Source: Streptomyces lienomycini
GTDB lineage: Bacteria > Actinomycetota > Actinomycetes > Streptomycetales > Streptomycetaceae
DNA: 64,000 nt
Direction of reading: 5' to 3'
Assembly (NCBI RefSeq): GCF_027947595.1
Contig: NZ_CP116257.1
Location: 2,790,001-2,854,000 of the forward strand
Below, one piece after another: positions 46,031 through 53,692 of the stretch (positions are counted from its first letter, which is position 1; each line of letters begins with the position of its first letter). The notes beneath the pieces were generated by a model that saw nothing but the letters and a program-made list of their open reading frames with translations, was not told the origin of the DNA and ran no database searches. The position numbers were made by a program, and so were the translations under genes.

Positions 46031-46927
46031 TCATCGGTGGGCCGGCCGGCGGTTCCCGAGGAAGGGTTCGAGAAGGCCGAGCAGCCCTTCGGGACGATGC
46101 AGCGGGATGATGTGCCCGCAGTCCTCGATCACGTGCCCGACGAGGTGATCGGCGACCGGCCGCAGCTGCCGTTCGAGGGCCCGGCCCACCGGATGGGCGC
46201 CGACGGCCATGGTGGGGACGGTCAACCGGCCCCCGGCGACGGACTCCGCGATCTGCTCACTGCTCGTGGGCAGCGCCCGGTAGTACGAGAACGCGCAGCG
46301 CAGGGCATCGGTCCCGGTGTACGCCCGTACGAAGGCGTCCCGGACGGCGGGGTCCACGCCCTCCCCGAGGGAACCGGTGCCCAGGAACCAGTCGACGTAC
46401 TGGGCCTCGTGCCCGGTCAGCACGGTTTCCGCGAGACCGGGCACCCCGTGGAAGCCGAACCACCAGGGCGCCCCCTGCGCGAGGAACTCCTCGGCCCCCG
46501 GCAGCCCGCCCAGCAGTGACTCCATGACCACGAGTCGTCCCACGAGGTCGGGGCGACGCATGGCGAGAAGGAACGCCGGTGGGGTACCGGCGTCGATGCC
46601 CACGACGGCCGCCGAGCCCACTCCGAGGGCGCCCAGCAGCGCTTCGGCGTCGCACGCGAGCGTGCCGGCGTCGTATCCGTCCGCCGCGCGCGTACTGGCC
46701 CCCGCCCCTCGCATGTCCGGCGCGATCACTCGATGACGTTCGGCGAGGGGGCCCATGACACGGGTCCACAGGTGCCAGGTGTGCGGAAAGCCGTGCAGCA
46801 GGAGCACAGCGGGGCCCTCGCCCTGGAGGGCCACGTTGAGTTCGACGCCGTTCACCGCGACGCGCCGGAGCTCGACGTCTGACGGGCGGGAATCGGAGGG
46901 GTGGGGCGAGGCGGCGGGCACGAGCAC
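46031..46927 (-). CDS. Alpha/beta hydrolase with Asp nucleophile (epoxide hydrolase/haloalkane dehalogenase-like)
   Basis: A 298-residue cytoplasmic alpha/beta hydrolase. The oxyanion motif is LLHGFPHTWHLW. The nucleophile elbow is VGIDAGTPPA, with Asp112 in place of the serine of esterases, as in epoxide hydrolases and dehalogenases. The catalytic His is in EDCGHIIPLHRPEGL. A cap domain lies at about 135-225. The GTG start at 46927 follows GAGGGAT. It is divergent from an HxlR-family regulator with inverted repeats between, so it is probably induced by an electrophilic or aromatic compound. The substrate is unknown. Confidence 0.85.
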   Translation of the reverse strand: MLVPAASPHPSDSRPSDVELRRVAVNGVELNVALQGEGPAVLLLHGFPHTWHLWTRVMGPLAERHRVIAPDMRGAGASTRAADGYDAGTLACDAEALLGALGVGSAAVVGIDAGTPPAFLLAMRRPDLVGRLVVMESLLGGLPGAEEFLAQGAPWWFGFHGVPGLAETVLTGHEAQYVDWFLGTGSLGEGVDPAVRDAFVRAYTGTDALRCAFSYYRALPTSSEQIAESVAGGRLTVPTMAVGAHPVGRALERQLRPVADHLVGHVIEDCGHIIPLHRPEGLLGLLEPFLGNRRPAHR

Positions 46928-46976
46928 AGGAATCCCTCGGGTCGGTGGCAGCAGTGAGGCAGAGGGGCAGTGAGTC

Positions 46977-47011
46977 AGTTACCAATGGTGACAACAGAAC
47001 GATAGGTAACT
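46977..47011. promoter_or_regulatory. Inverted repeats between hydrolase and HxlR genes
   Basis: AGTTACC (46977-46983) and GGTAACT (47005-47011) form perfect 7-bp arms, and the left arm also belongs to a near-palindrome, GTTACC-AAT-GGTGAC (46978-46992). The sites lie midway between the divergent starts and are the probable HxlR binding sites. Confidence 0.68.
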
Positions 47012-47060
47012 AGGGTGGGCGGTCCAAGACCGCACTTTTGCGACAGGTGGTGAGCCGCAG

Positions 47061-47522
47061 GTGACCCCCTCCTCGACATCACGCTCCCCGAACAGCGCCC
47101 GGGGAGACCTGTTCGACCCGGGGTGCCCCACCCGCCGCCTGCTCGACCGGATCGGCACCAAGTGGACGTCCATGGCCGTCAAGGTGCTGGCGGAGGCGTC
47201 CCCGGAGGAGGTGCGGTTCGCGGAACTGCAGCGCAGGATGACCGGCATCTCGCAGAAGATGCTGTCGGCCACGCTGCAGGGCCTCACCCGCGACGGCCTC
47301 GTCGCCCGCCGGGTCGAGGCGACCGTCCCGCCCCGCGTCCACTACCGGCTCACCCCGCTCGGCCGGTCCCTGGAGGAACCACTGGCCGCGCTCCGTGAGT
47401 GGGCGGAGGCGCACATGGCCGAGGTGGACCGCGCCAACCGGCGCGGCGACGAGGCGTCGGCGGGGAGCAGCCCCGCGGTGCCGCCCGCTCGCGCCGGCTC
47501 CCCACCCCGCCCGCCCAGGTGA
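47061..47522 (+). CDS. HxlR-family winged-helix transcriptional regulator
   Basis: A 153-residue regulator. Residues 20-120 match the HxlR/MarR-like winged helix: CPTRRLLDRIGTKWTSMAVKVLAE, VRFAELQRRMTGISQKMLSATLQGLTRDGLVAR, VHYRLTPLGRSLEEPLAALREWAE. The Cys in GCPTRR is the conserved N-terminal cysteine of HxlR proteins, which can respond to electrophiles. The C-terminal 30 residues are a disordered, Ala/Pro-rich tail. GTG 47061 is divergent from the alpha/beta hydrolase and ends 19 bp before the convergent SDR gene. Confidence 0.88.
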   Translation: MTPSSTSRSPNSARGDLFDPGCPTRRLLDRIGTKWTSMAVKVLAEASPEEVRFAELQRRMTGISQKMLSATLQGLTRDGLVARRVEATVPPRVHYRLTPLGRSLEEPLAALREWAEAHMAEVDRANRRGDEASAGSSPAVPPARAGSPPRPPR

Positions 47523-47540
47523 ACCACCCGCCCTCGGCCC

Positions 47541-48371
47541 TCACTGCCCACGGGCGGTGGCGGGGTCGAGATCGCTGACGTCGTGGAGGCCGAGCCGGCG
47601 GTTGAGGGCGCCCGTGAGACGCGTGACCGTGGTGCGGGGGAGCACCCGCGAGGCCCAGACCCCGGCGCGCTGGGACACTCGCCCGGGAAAGGAGACGGAC
47701 CGGCCGCGGGCGTAGTCGTCGAGCGTCCTGGCGGCCACGTCGGCGGGGGCATCCGTGAACTTCGGGTCCATGGACGCGGTCGTCCGGTCGAAGAATCCCG
47801 TGGCGGTGGCTCCAGGGTGCGCCGCGATCACGCGTACGCCGGTGCCGCGGACCTCCTCCGCGAGCGCCTCGGTGAAGGAGAGCACGAACGCCTTGGTGGC
47901 GGCGTAGCTCGACTGGTACGGCATGGGCTGGAAGGCGGCGGTGGAGCCGATGTTGACGATGCCGCCGCGACCGCGCTCGACCATGCGGGCGCCCAGGAGG
48001 TGGACCAGGCCGACCAACGCGGTGACGTTCAGGTCGACGGACTGGAGATTGGGCTCGAGGGGACGGCCGAGGAAGGGCCCCACGGAGCCCATCCCGGCGT
48101 TGTTGACCAGAAGATCCACGTCCAGGCCGAGGCCGTCGACGGCGTCGACGATCCTCTGCGGCGACCGGCGGTCCGCGAGGTCCGCGGCGATCACGTCGAC
48201 GCGTACGGAGTGCTTCGTCCGGATCTCTCCGGCAAGGGCGTGGAGTGCGTCGGCCGAACGGGCGACCAGGATCACATGTGCTCCCCGGCGGGCCAGTTCG
48301 CGTGCGTAGGCCTCGCCGAGACCCTTCGACGCGCCGGTGACCAGGGCGGTGGTGTCCGTGTAGTCGTGCAT
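47541..48371 (-). CDS. Short-chain dehydrogenase/reductase (SDR)
   Basis: A 276-residue classical SDR. The NAD(P) motif is ALVTGASKGLGEAYARELARRG. NNAGMGS follows, and the catalytic Ser/Tyr/Lys lie in VNIGSTAAF and YQSSYAATKAF. The Arg after LVAR suggests NADPH. The ATG at 48371 begins MHDYTDTTALVTG; the longer frame upstream crosses the operators and is ignored. It is divergent from a MarR gene that has two strong palindromes in front. It probably acts on a small ketone, aldehyde or lipid derivative and is induced when MarR binds its ligand. Confidence 0.88.
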   Translation of the reverse strand: MHDYTDTTALVTGASKGLGEAYARELARRGAHVILVARSADALHALAGEIRTKHSVRVDVIAADLADRRSPQRIVDAVDGLGLDVDLLVNNAGMGSVGPFLGRPLEPNLQSVDLNVTALVGLVHLLGARMVERGRGGIVNIGSTAAFQPMPYQSSYAATKAFVLSFTEALAEEVRGTGVRVIAAHPGATATGFFDRTTASMDPKFTDAPADVAARTLDDYARGRSVSFPGRVSQRAGVWASRVLPRTTVTRLTGALNRRLGLHDVSDLDPATARGQ

Positions 48372-48422
48372 GGGTGAGTGCTTTCTGTCCGACTGGATGC
48401 GGGCAGGGAAGGGCCCGCAGAT

Positions 48423-48439
48423 ACTTCGAGGCTCGAAGG
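48423..48439. promoter_or_regulatory. MarR operator, copy 1
   Basis: The 17-bp site ACTTCGAG-G-CTCGAAGG is a palindrome with one mismatch at the outer position. It lies 52 bp before the SDR start and is probably bound by the divergent MarR protein to repress the SDR gene. Confidence 0.82.
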
Positions 48440-48456
48440 AATTGATGCCAACATAC

Positions 48457-48473
48457 ACTTCGAGCCTCGAAGT
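48457..48473. promoter_or_regulatory. MarR operator, copy 2 (perfect)
   Basis: The perfect 17-bp palindrome ACTTCGAG-C-CTCGAAGT lies 22 bp before the MarR start. Its centre is 34 bp from that of copy 1, about three helical turns, so dimers would bind on one face of the DNA and could repress both genes. Confidence 0.88.
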
Positions 48474-48494
48474 AAACAGGCGTAGGATGAGTCC

Positions 48495-48920
48495 ATGACG
48501 CGAAGCACCCTCGAGGCGGCGGTGGCGGCGAACCACGAGCTGTTCATGCGGACCAGCGACCGGATCGAGGCCGTCCTGGCGGAACACGGCCTGACCCACG
48601 TGACCGCTCAGGCCCTCTGGGCCATCGACCCGGCCCAGGCGCCGCCCTCGATGAAGGCACTGGCCGGCCGCCTGTACTGCAACGCGCCCAACCTCAGCTT
48701 CGTCATGAACCAACTCACCGACCGGGGCCTCGTCGAACGCTCACCCGACCCCGCCGACCGCCGCTCACGCGTCGTGGCCCTGACGGAGGAGGGACGCCGG
48801 GTCCGGTCGGCCGTCATCGAGGCGACCCTCGCGCTGACCCCCTTCGCCCGGCTGTCGCACGACGAGCTGCGTCAACTGGTGGAACTGCTGGGCAAGACAC
48901 TTGTTCATGGCGAGGCGTGA
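48495..48920 (+). CDS. MarR-family transcriptional regulator
   Basis: A 141-residue MarR-type winged helix. It has the helix-turn-helix SMKALAGRLYCNAPNLSFVMNQLTDRGLVER and the wing DPADRRSRVVALTEEGRRV, typical of MarR proteins that bind palindromes as dimers. ATG 48495 lies 22 bp after the perfect operator, so it should repress itself and the divergent SDR gene. The ligand is unknown. Confidence 0.9.
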   Translation: MTRSTLEAAVAANHELFMRTSDRIEAVLAEHGLTHVTAQALWAIDPAQAPPSMKALAGRLYCNAPNLSFVMNQLTDRGLVERSPDPADRRSRVVALTEEGRRVRSAVIEATLALTPFARLSHDELRQLVELLGKTLVHGEA

Positions 48921-49011
48921 AGCGGAGGAGTCCGACCAGAAGAGGGACGCGGACTCGGCCTTCGACAGGGCTCTGAACGTCCTGCGCGACTGCGGCGATG
49001 CCACGGGCTGA
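48907..49011 (+). CDS. Small ORF overlapping the end of the MarR gene
   Basis: A 34-codon ORF (ATG 48907, TGA 49009-49011) overlaps the MarR stop and encodes a charged peptide (MARREAEESDQKRDADSAFD then RALNVLRDCG). GTTCATGG precedes it without a clear ribosome site. It has no recognisable family and could be chance sequence. The rest of the 175-bp gap to the convergent operon holds nothing I recognise. Confidence 0.2.
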   Translation: MARREAEESDQKRDADSAFDRALNVLRDCGDATG

Positions 49012-49095
49012 CCCAGGAGCAGCGGGCCGCCTGGGGGACCGCCGCGGGAGATCACGGAAGGTCACTGCCCCTTGCGGCGGGCACCCCGTCCTGAC

Positions 49096-50691
49096 TCAGT
49101 AGTCGCGCCACTCGTCCTGCACGTACTCGAGCACCGCGGGATCCATCAGGGTGCTCGGCCGTACGTCGGTGCGGCGGCGGTCGACGGGGAACACGGTGGC
49201 CGCCTTCAGCACCGCCGCGTCCAGGTAGCGGAGCTTCGGCCGGTCCGGGGCGAGCCGCAGCGGCGGGGCCTCGGTGCCGGGGGTGGCGAGGACGAAACCC
49301 CAGTTGCCGAAGCTCGGCACGTCGACCTGGAACTCCGTCGTCGCGTACCCGGCGGTCTCGATGGTCTTCGCGATCGACCAGTAGGTCTTGGGGGCGAAGA
49401 ACGGCGACCCGCTCTGCACCATGACCTGGCCGTGCGGCGCCAGCACCCGGCCGAGCAGATGGTAGAACTCCACCGAGTACAGCTTCGCCAGCGACGCCGA
49501 GTCCGGGTCGGGGAAGTCGATGATCACCGCGTCGTACCGCTGCCGGGCCGCGCGCAGCCAGGTGAAGGCGTCCGCGTTGACGACCTTGGCCCGCGGATCG
49601 TCCAGCGAACCGTGATTGAGCTTCCGCAGCGGCTCGTAGGTCCGCGCCAACCGGGTCATCGCCGGGTCCAGTTCGACCAGGGTGGCATGGCGGACGTCGT
49701 CGTAGCGCAGCACCTCGCGCAGCGCGAGCCCGTCACCGCCGCCCAGGATCAGCACGTTGGAGCGGCGGCCGGACAACGCGGGGTGGACCAGCGACTCGTG
49801 GTAGCGGTACTCGTCGACCGAGCTGAACTGGAGGTCGCCGTTGAGGAAGAGCCGTACGTCGGGTTCCCCGGTGAAGGCGGTGGAGCGGGTGACCACGATG
49901 TCCTGGTACTGCGTGGTCTCGGAGTGGATGATCGGGTCCGCGTACATGTGCTGCCGCGCGGTCACCTCCAGGTCGTCCGCCAGCACGTACGTCGTACCGA
50001 GCGCGGCGAGCACCACGGTGACGCCGGCCAGCAGTCCGGCCTTGACCAGTCGGCCGGTCTGGCGGCGGAAGATGAACACCACGACGATGACTCCGGCGAC
50101 CGCGTTGACCACGCCGACCACCAGCGCGCCCTTCAACTGGCCGAACGTCGGCAGCAGGAACAGCGGGAAGCACAGGCCGCCGACGAGGGCGCCGATGTAG
50201 TCGACGGCGAACATGTCGGCGACGGCGCTGCTCGCCTCCTGCTTGCGGATGCGCTGGAGCAGCGTCATCAGCAGCGGGATCTCGGCGCCGATGAGCAGGC
50301 CCACCACCAGGGACACCACGATCATCGCGGGCATGTAGAGCTGGAGCCAGGCGAAGGCCGCGTACAGCATCAGGACGGACAGGCCGCCGACCAGCGCGAG
50401 CACCCCCTCCACCACGGCGAAGGCCACGATGGGACGGCTGCGCAGCGGTTTGGCGGCCAGTGATCCCACGCCCATCGCGAAGACCATCACGGAGATGACC
50501 ACGGAGGTCTGGAGCACCGAGTTGCCGATGAGGTAGCTGCCCAGGGCGGTCAGGGCCAGCTCGTAGACGAGGCCGCAGGCGGCGCAGAGGAAGACGGCGA
50601 GCAGCAGCAGGAACCGCGCCCCCCGGGTGTGGCGGTCGGCCGGAGGGCGCGGGGGCGTCGCGGTGGCGCGGTCGTCCAGGGTGGAGCTCAT
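49096..50691 (-). CDS. Membrane-embedded spermidine synthase-like aminopropyltransferase
   Basis: A 531-residue protein with about seven membrane helices in its first 225 residues, then a spermidine synthase-fold domain (about 245-505). The catalytic half has VLILGGGDGLALREVLRY (SAM-type nucleotide loop), TLVELDPAM, VVNADAFTWL and IIDFPDPDSASLAKLYSVEFY, which holds the catalytic Asp. In ordinary SpeE the membrane part is absent, and this fused form is common in Streptomyces. It may make polyamines at the membrane or transfer aminopropyl groups to another acceptor; the acceptor is unknown. ATG 50691 has GAGGACC upstream, inside a 12-bp tandem repeat. It is last in a leftward operon with DUF350, DUF4247 and DUF2617 genes. 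Confidence 0.87.
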   Translation of the reverse strand: MSSTLDDRATATPPRPPADRHTRGARFLLLLAVFLCAACGLVYELALTALGSYLIGNSVLQTSVVISVMVFAMGVGSLAAKPLRSRPIVAFAVVEGVLALVGGLSVLMLYAAFAWLQLYMPAMIVVSLVVGLLIGAEIPLLMTLLQRIRKQEASSAVADMFAVDYIGALVGGLCFPLFLLPTFGQLKGALVVGVVNAVAGVIVVVFIFRRQTGRLVKAGLLAGVTVVLAALGTTYVLADDLEVTARQHMYADPIIHSETTQYQDIVVTRSTAFTGEPDVRLFLNGDLQFSSVDEYRYHESLVHPALSGRRSNVLILGGGDGLALREVLRYDDVRHATLVELDPAMTRLARTYEPLRKLNHGSLDDPRAKVVNADAFTWLRAARQRYDAVIIDFPDPDSASLAKLYSVEFYHLLGRVLAPHGQVMVQSGSPFFAPKTYWSIAKTIETAGYATTEFQVDVPSFGNWGFVLATPGTEAPPLRLAPDRPKLRYLDAAVLKAATVFPVDRRRTDVRPSTLMDPAVLEYVQDEWRDY

Positions 50692-50727
50692 GGGGTGGTC
50701 CTCGGGGTGGTCCTCGGGGTGGTTCTA
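50692..50727 (-). repeat. 12-bp tandem repeat that duplicates a ribosome-binding site
   Basis: Three units (50692-50703, 50704-50715, 50716-50727, the last with two changes) fill the 33-bp gap before the spermidine synthase-like gene. On the coding strand each unit reads CCACCCCGAGGA-like, so a GAGGA ribosome-binding site occurs twice, 12 bp apart, with the nearer one at the right spacing for the ATG. Confidence 0.85.
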
Positions 50728-51165
50728 GGAGAGGGCCGCGCCGACCATGACGGCGGTGCCCAGGTACATGCCGGCCTGGACCCAGGCGGCGGGGTGCGGG
50801 CGGCGGTCGTCGCCGTCGTCGAGGGCCACCGCGCCCATCTGGCCGGGCGTCAGCATGCCGATGACGATGCCGACCAGCGTCATCACCAGCACCCCGGCCA
50901 GCCCGTAGAGCAGCGTGCTGAACAGGCCGTATCCCAGGCCCTCTTCGGACTCGCTGGCCCGGATGGCCGACATGATGACCAGGCCGACCGCGACGGACTG
51001 GCTGCCGAGGAGCACGGCCGCGCCGCGGTTGCGGTCCCGCCACACCACGTGGAAGAGCTTGCCGGGGGTGACGAGGTCGAGGGCGACGAAGCCGACGGCC
51101 ATCACGGCGAGGCCCACGACCCCGTAGAGCAGGGCCTGCCCGGCCGACTCGAAGATCTCGGTCAC
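50725..51165 (-). CDS. DUF350 membrane protein
   Basis: A 146-residue integral membrane protein with four helices: LLYGVVGLAVMAVGFVALDL, an AVLLGSQSVAVGLVIMSAI segment, LLYGLAGVLVMTLVGIVIG, and a C-terminal VQAGMYLGTAVMVGAAL. It matches DUF350 (UPF0719), a family found with spermidine synthase-like and DUF4178/DUF4247 genes. No activity is known. ATG 51165 is preceded by AAAGGCAA. It lies 64 bp after the DUF4247 gene and 33 bp before the aminopropyltransferase, in the same operon. Confidence 0.87.
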   Translation of the reverse strand: MTEIFESAGQALLYGVVGLAVMAVGFVALDLVTPGKLFHVVWRDRNRGAAVLLGSQSVAVGLVIMSAIRASESEEGLGYGLFSTLLYGLAGVLVMTLVGIVIGMLTPGQMGAVALDDGDDRRPHPAAWVQAGMYLGTAVMVGAALS

Positions 51166-51229
51166 TGCGTTGCCTTTCTGGAGGGCGTCTGTGGAGGGCG
51201 TCGTCGTCGGGGTCGGGGGACGCCGGGCG

Positions 51230-51625
51230 TCACTTGCCGGAACCGGGGCCGCCGCCGCGGAAGCTGCTCGGGTTGGGCCAGTAGGTGAGGTGCTGCTGAT
51301 GCCGGCGGTAGCCGTTGCGGTAGTCCTCGATCTCGATCGTGCTGCCCCGTTGGTACGGCGAGACGGTCACCATGTCGTCGCCGTAGCGCAGGAACTCCAT
51401 GCCGCCGCCGGACGCCCGGTCGAGGGCGTCGCGGTGGTGGTCGATCGCGTCGGCGACCTTGGCCGGCGAACTGTTCTTGTCGAGCCACCCGCTCCCGCCG
51501 GCCGAGTACGTCTTGCCGATCCAGCTGCGCGGGACGCCGTCCTCGCCGTCGCTGGAGCAGGCGGAGAGCAGGACCGTGACCAGCGCGGCCGCCACCGCCC
51601 CGCGAAAGAGTCGGGTGCTGTTCAT
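51230..51625 (-). CDS. DUF4247 lipoprotein
   Basis: A 131-residue lipoprotein. The signal peptide (MNSTRLFRGAVAAALVTVLL) ends in the lipobox LLSAC. A short mature domain follows (SWIGKTYSAGGSGWLDKNSS, then PAKVADAIDHHRDALDR and MEFLRYGDDMVTVSPYQRGS), matching DUF4247 of actinobacteria. The tail is Gly-rich. ATG 51625 follows GGAGG and overlaps the DUF2617 stop by 4 bp (ATGA at 51622-51625). It sits in the operon with membrane and spermidine synthase-like proteins, so it may be an outer-face partner of that complex. Confidence 0.87.
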   Translation of the reverse strand: MNSTRLFRGAVAAALVTVLLSACSSDGEDGVPRSWIGKTYSAGGSGWLDKNSSPAKVADAIDHHRDALDRASGGGMEFLRYGDDMVTVSPYQRGSTIEIEDYRNGYRRHQQHLTYWPNPSSFRGGGPGSGK

Positions 51626-52128
51626 CGAGCCTCCAGCCGGCTGTACGTCGATACGATGTGCCCGTCCTGCGGATAGCTGTGCCAGGTTCGCCAGGCCAGC
51701 CCCGCGCCGGACCGCTTGCCGCACGCCTCGACGACCACCGCCGTCACCGCTTCCGGAGACCCGGGGAAGACCCCGCACAGGCTGTGCTCCGCCTCGTTGG
51801 CGCGGCTCAGGGCGTCCGCGACCCGGGCGCTGAACTCCTCGGGCCCGAGGCATTCCGTGGCCGCGCTGAAGTCGTACGTCCACCCCGCCAACCACCGGGT
51901 GTGCGTCGCCGGCAGTCCCCTGACCGCCTCCGGCAGGCACGCCACGGTCTCCCGCACCGGACCCGCGAAGACCTGATGGGACGCGCCGAGCAGCCTCAGA
52001 CGCACGGCGAGCCCTCCCACGGACACCTCACGTTCGGCAAGCGCGGGCCGTTCGGTCAGGTCCAGGGAGAAGCAGAGCTGATCCGCGGCCGTATCCAGGT
52101 AAGGGGCTTGCAGAGATACGGCGTGCAT
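51622..52128 (-). CDS. DUF2617 family protein
   Basis: A 168-residue protein without signal or membrane segment, so cytoplasmic. It reads LDTAADQLCFSLDLTERPAL, VRLRLLGASHQVFAGPVRETVACL and WTYDFSAATECLGPEEFSAR, as in DUF2617 of actinobacteria. The C-terminus carries WRTWHSYPQDGHIVSTYSRLE. No reaction is known. ATG 52128 is chosen within a longer open frame because the family begins MHAVSLQAPYLDT here. It is the first gene of the leftward four-gene operon and overlaps the lipoprotein start. Its constant link with the spermidine synthase-like gene suggests that it regulates or assists that enzyme. Confidence 0.87.
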   Translation of the reverse strand: MHAVSLQAPYLDTAADQLCFSLDLTERPALAEREVSVGGLAVRLRLLGASHQVFAGPVRETVACLPEAVRGLPATHTRWLAGWTYDFSAATECLGPEEFSARVADALSRANEAEHSLCGVFPGSPEAVTAVVVEACGKRSGAGLAWRTWHSYPQDGHIVSTYSRLEAR

Positions 52129-52305
52129 GCGGCTGCGGCCCCCCGGTCCGATAGTGCTACGAGCGGCGCTGAGTATGACACATGCGTCAACGATGGCCGT
52201 AAAGCGACCCCTCGGCACTCTCGTTCGGATTGCGTGCGGACCAGGGGAAGACGCCTGCGATACGCAGCCCGGGATCACAGGTCCGGTACGCCGCACCAGA
52301 GCACT

Positions 52306-53496
52306 TCACATCGGCTTGCGCCACGGGAATCCGCGTCTCCGCCGGGTGGCGGCCTGGTGATGGACGAGGACACTGCCGATCAGCGGCTCGTTCGGATGTG
52401 GACGTGGAGAGGGAGCGGGAGTCGAGGGGGCGGCGGAGGACTGCGAGTCGGCCGGCAGGGGCGGAGGGACCGTGCCCGCCGCCGTCCTCCGGGGCAAGGC
52501 ACGGAGCGGGCTCAATGCCGGTGCCATCTGTTGGCCCACCAGCTTCCGGACCGTGCGGTAGTGACGCAGTCGCGGCACGGTGACGACGAAGGGGAACAGG
52601 GTCGGGTGCCACTCCTGGTCGAAGGTGACGAAGGCTCTGAGAGGCGCGTCCCACTCTCGTCCGGTGGCACGAGGTACCACCGGACAGTCGGGCAGAACGG
52701 GCAGAGGAGCCCACGGACTGCCGCCCTCCCGTTTCTTCCTCGCCTCGTACAACCCGGCCACCGCTGTGCGGAACGCGTTGTACTCCCGCTCGTCGCAGCT
52801 GATCACGAGGATCAGTCGCTCGGGGGTGGTGGTGCGAAGCACCTCGGTGAACTCCCATGCGGTGCCCGGGCCCTGTGCGACGGACATGAGGACGACGTGG
52901 GCCCCCTGGATCAGTTCACTCACCGTGTACTCCCACCCCTGGAGCGGGAGATATCCCCGCTGGGCGCCGAGCAGCGGCAGTTGCTCGCCGGGCCGTCCGA
53001 CCGCCACGACCCGCCCGTGCTCCGAGAACTGGCCGAGCAGGAACTGCTCCGCGGTGAGACCCGGCACGTCGAACGGCGACCGGGATCCCCAGCCGGGCGT
53101 CCCCGAGGGGGCTCTCGCCATCGGCTGGTCAAGGGCGAACGGCCGTAGGTAGAGCAGGTACCGCTCGCCCTTCAGATGGTCGAAGGACGTGATGGTGCTG
53201 ACCCGGTGCCGCTGTCCGCGTACGAGGAGTTTCCGCCCGACGTCGAACAGGAGCCAGCCGATGGAGACGACGACCACGATGATCAGCACGCGCACGGACC
53301 AGTGGATCCCCGCGACCTGGGGACTGGGATCGGAGAAGAAGTTGCTCCCCAGTCCTCCCCCTCCACCGGCGCCCAGGGCGAACCCGAGAGCCCGCAGTGT
53401 CCGTCCCAGGGTGATGAGCGTTCCCCCAGTGACCGGCCGCTGGCCGGGAGTTCGCGCGGCTGTGGCGGCTTCGCGCCGTGCGCTGCTGACTCCCAT
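52306..53496 (-). CDS. Membrane-anchored protein of unknown family with an RYLLYLRPF motif
   Basis: A 396-residue protein that I cannot place. A Ser/Ala/Arg-rich start leads to one long hydrophobic stretch (WSVRVLIIVVVVSIGWLLF, about 65-83). The cytoplasmic part begins GERYLLYLRPFALDQPMARA and has the look of an alternating alpha/beta fold (RVVAVGRPGEQLPLLGAQR, then GAHVVLMSVAQGPGTAWEFT and RLILVISCDEREYNAFR). The pattern R-x-L-Y-L-R-P-F, GRPGE and GxxWE recurs in uncharacterised actinobacterial proteins. I suspect a nucleotide-sensing or TIR-like fold, but this is not shown. The C-terminus is a Pro-rich tail. The ATG at 53496 has GGAGGG close by. It lies downstream of the four-helix membrane protein and TPR/CHAT cluster. 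Confidence 0.6.
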   Translation of the reverse strand: MGVSSARREAATAARTPGQRPVTGGTLITLGRTLRALGFALGAGGGGGLGSNFFSDPSPQVAGIHWSVRVLIIVVVVSIGWLLFDVGRKLLVRGQRHRVSTITSFDHLKGERYLLYLRPFALDQPMARAPSGTPGWGSRSPFDVPGLTAEQFLLGQFSEHGRVVAVGRPGEQLPLLGAQRGYLPLQGWEYTVSELIQGAHVVLMSVAQGPGTAWEFTEVLRTTTPERLILVISCDEREYNAFRTAVAGLYEARKKREGGSPWAPLPVLPDCPVVPRATGREWDAPLRAFVTFDQEWHPTLFPFVVTVPRLRHYRTVRKLVGQQMAPALSPLRALPRRTAAGTVPPPLPADSQSSAAPSTPAPSPRPHPNEPLIGSVLVHHQAATRRRRGFPWRKPM

Positions 53497-53692
53497 ATGC
53501 CCTCCGACGGCCGCGGCGTGTGACACCAGCGCCACATCATGACGCTCGAAGCGACGGTGCGTCAGGCGTTCGCCGGTCAAATCCCCCTGGAGGGGACGTC
53601 GGCGGGGGAGCAGAGCGACACACCTTGTCGTTCTCCTCGCCGGGCTGGGGCACAGTGCGCCGCTCGGCACGCCCACGGCGCCACGACCGCTC

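Noticed and set aside
48921..49095. A possible terminator from CCGCCGC/GCGGCGG repeats between the MarR and spermidine synthase-like genes
   Set aside because: The arms are only 7 bp with a 28-bp loop, which is common by chance in DNA this rich in GC.
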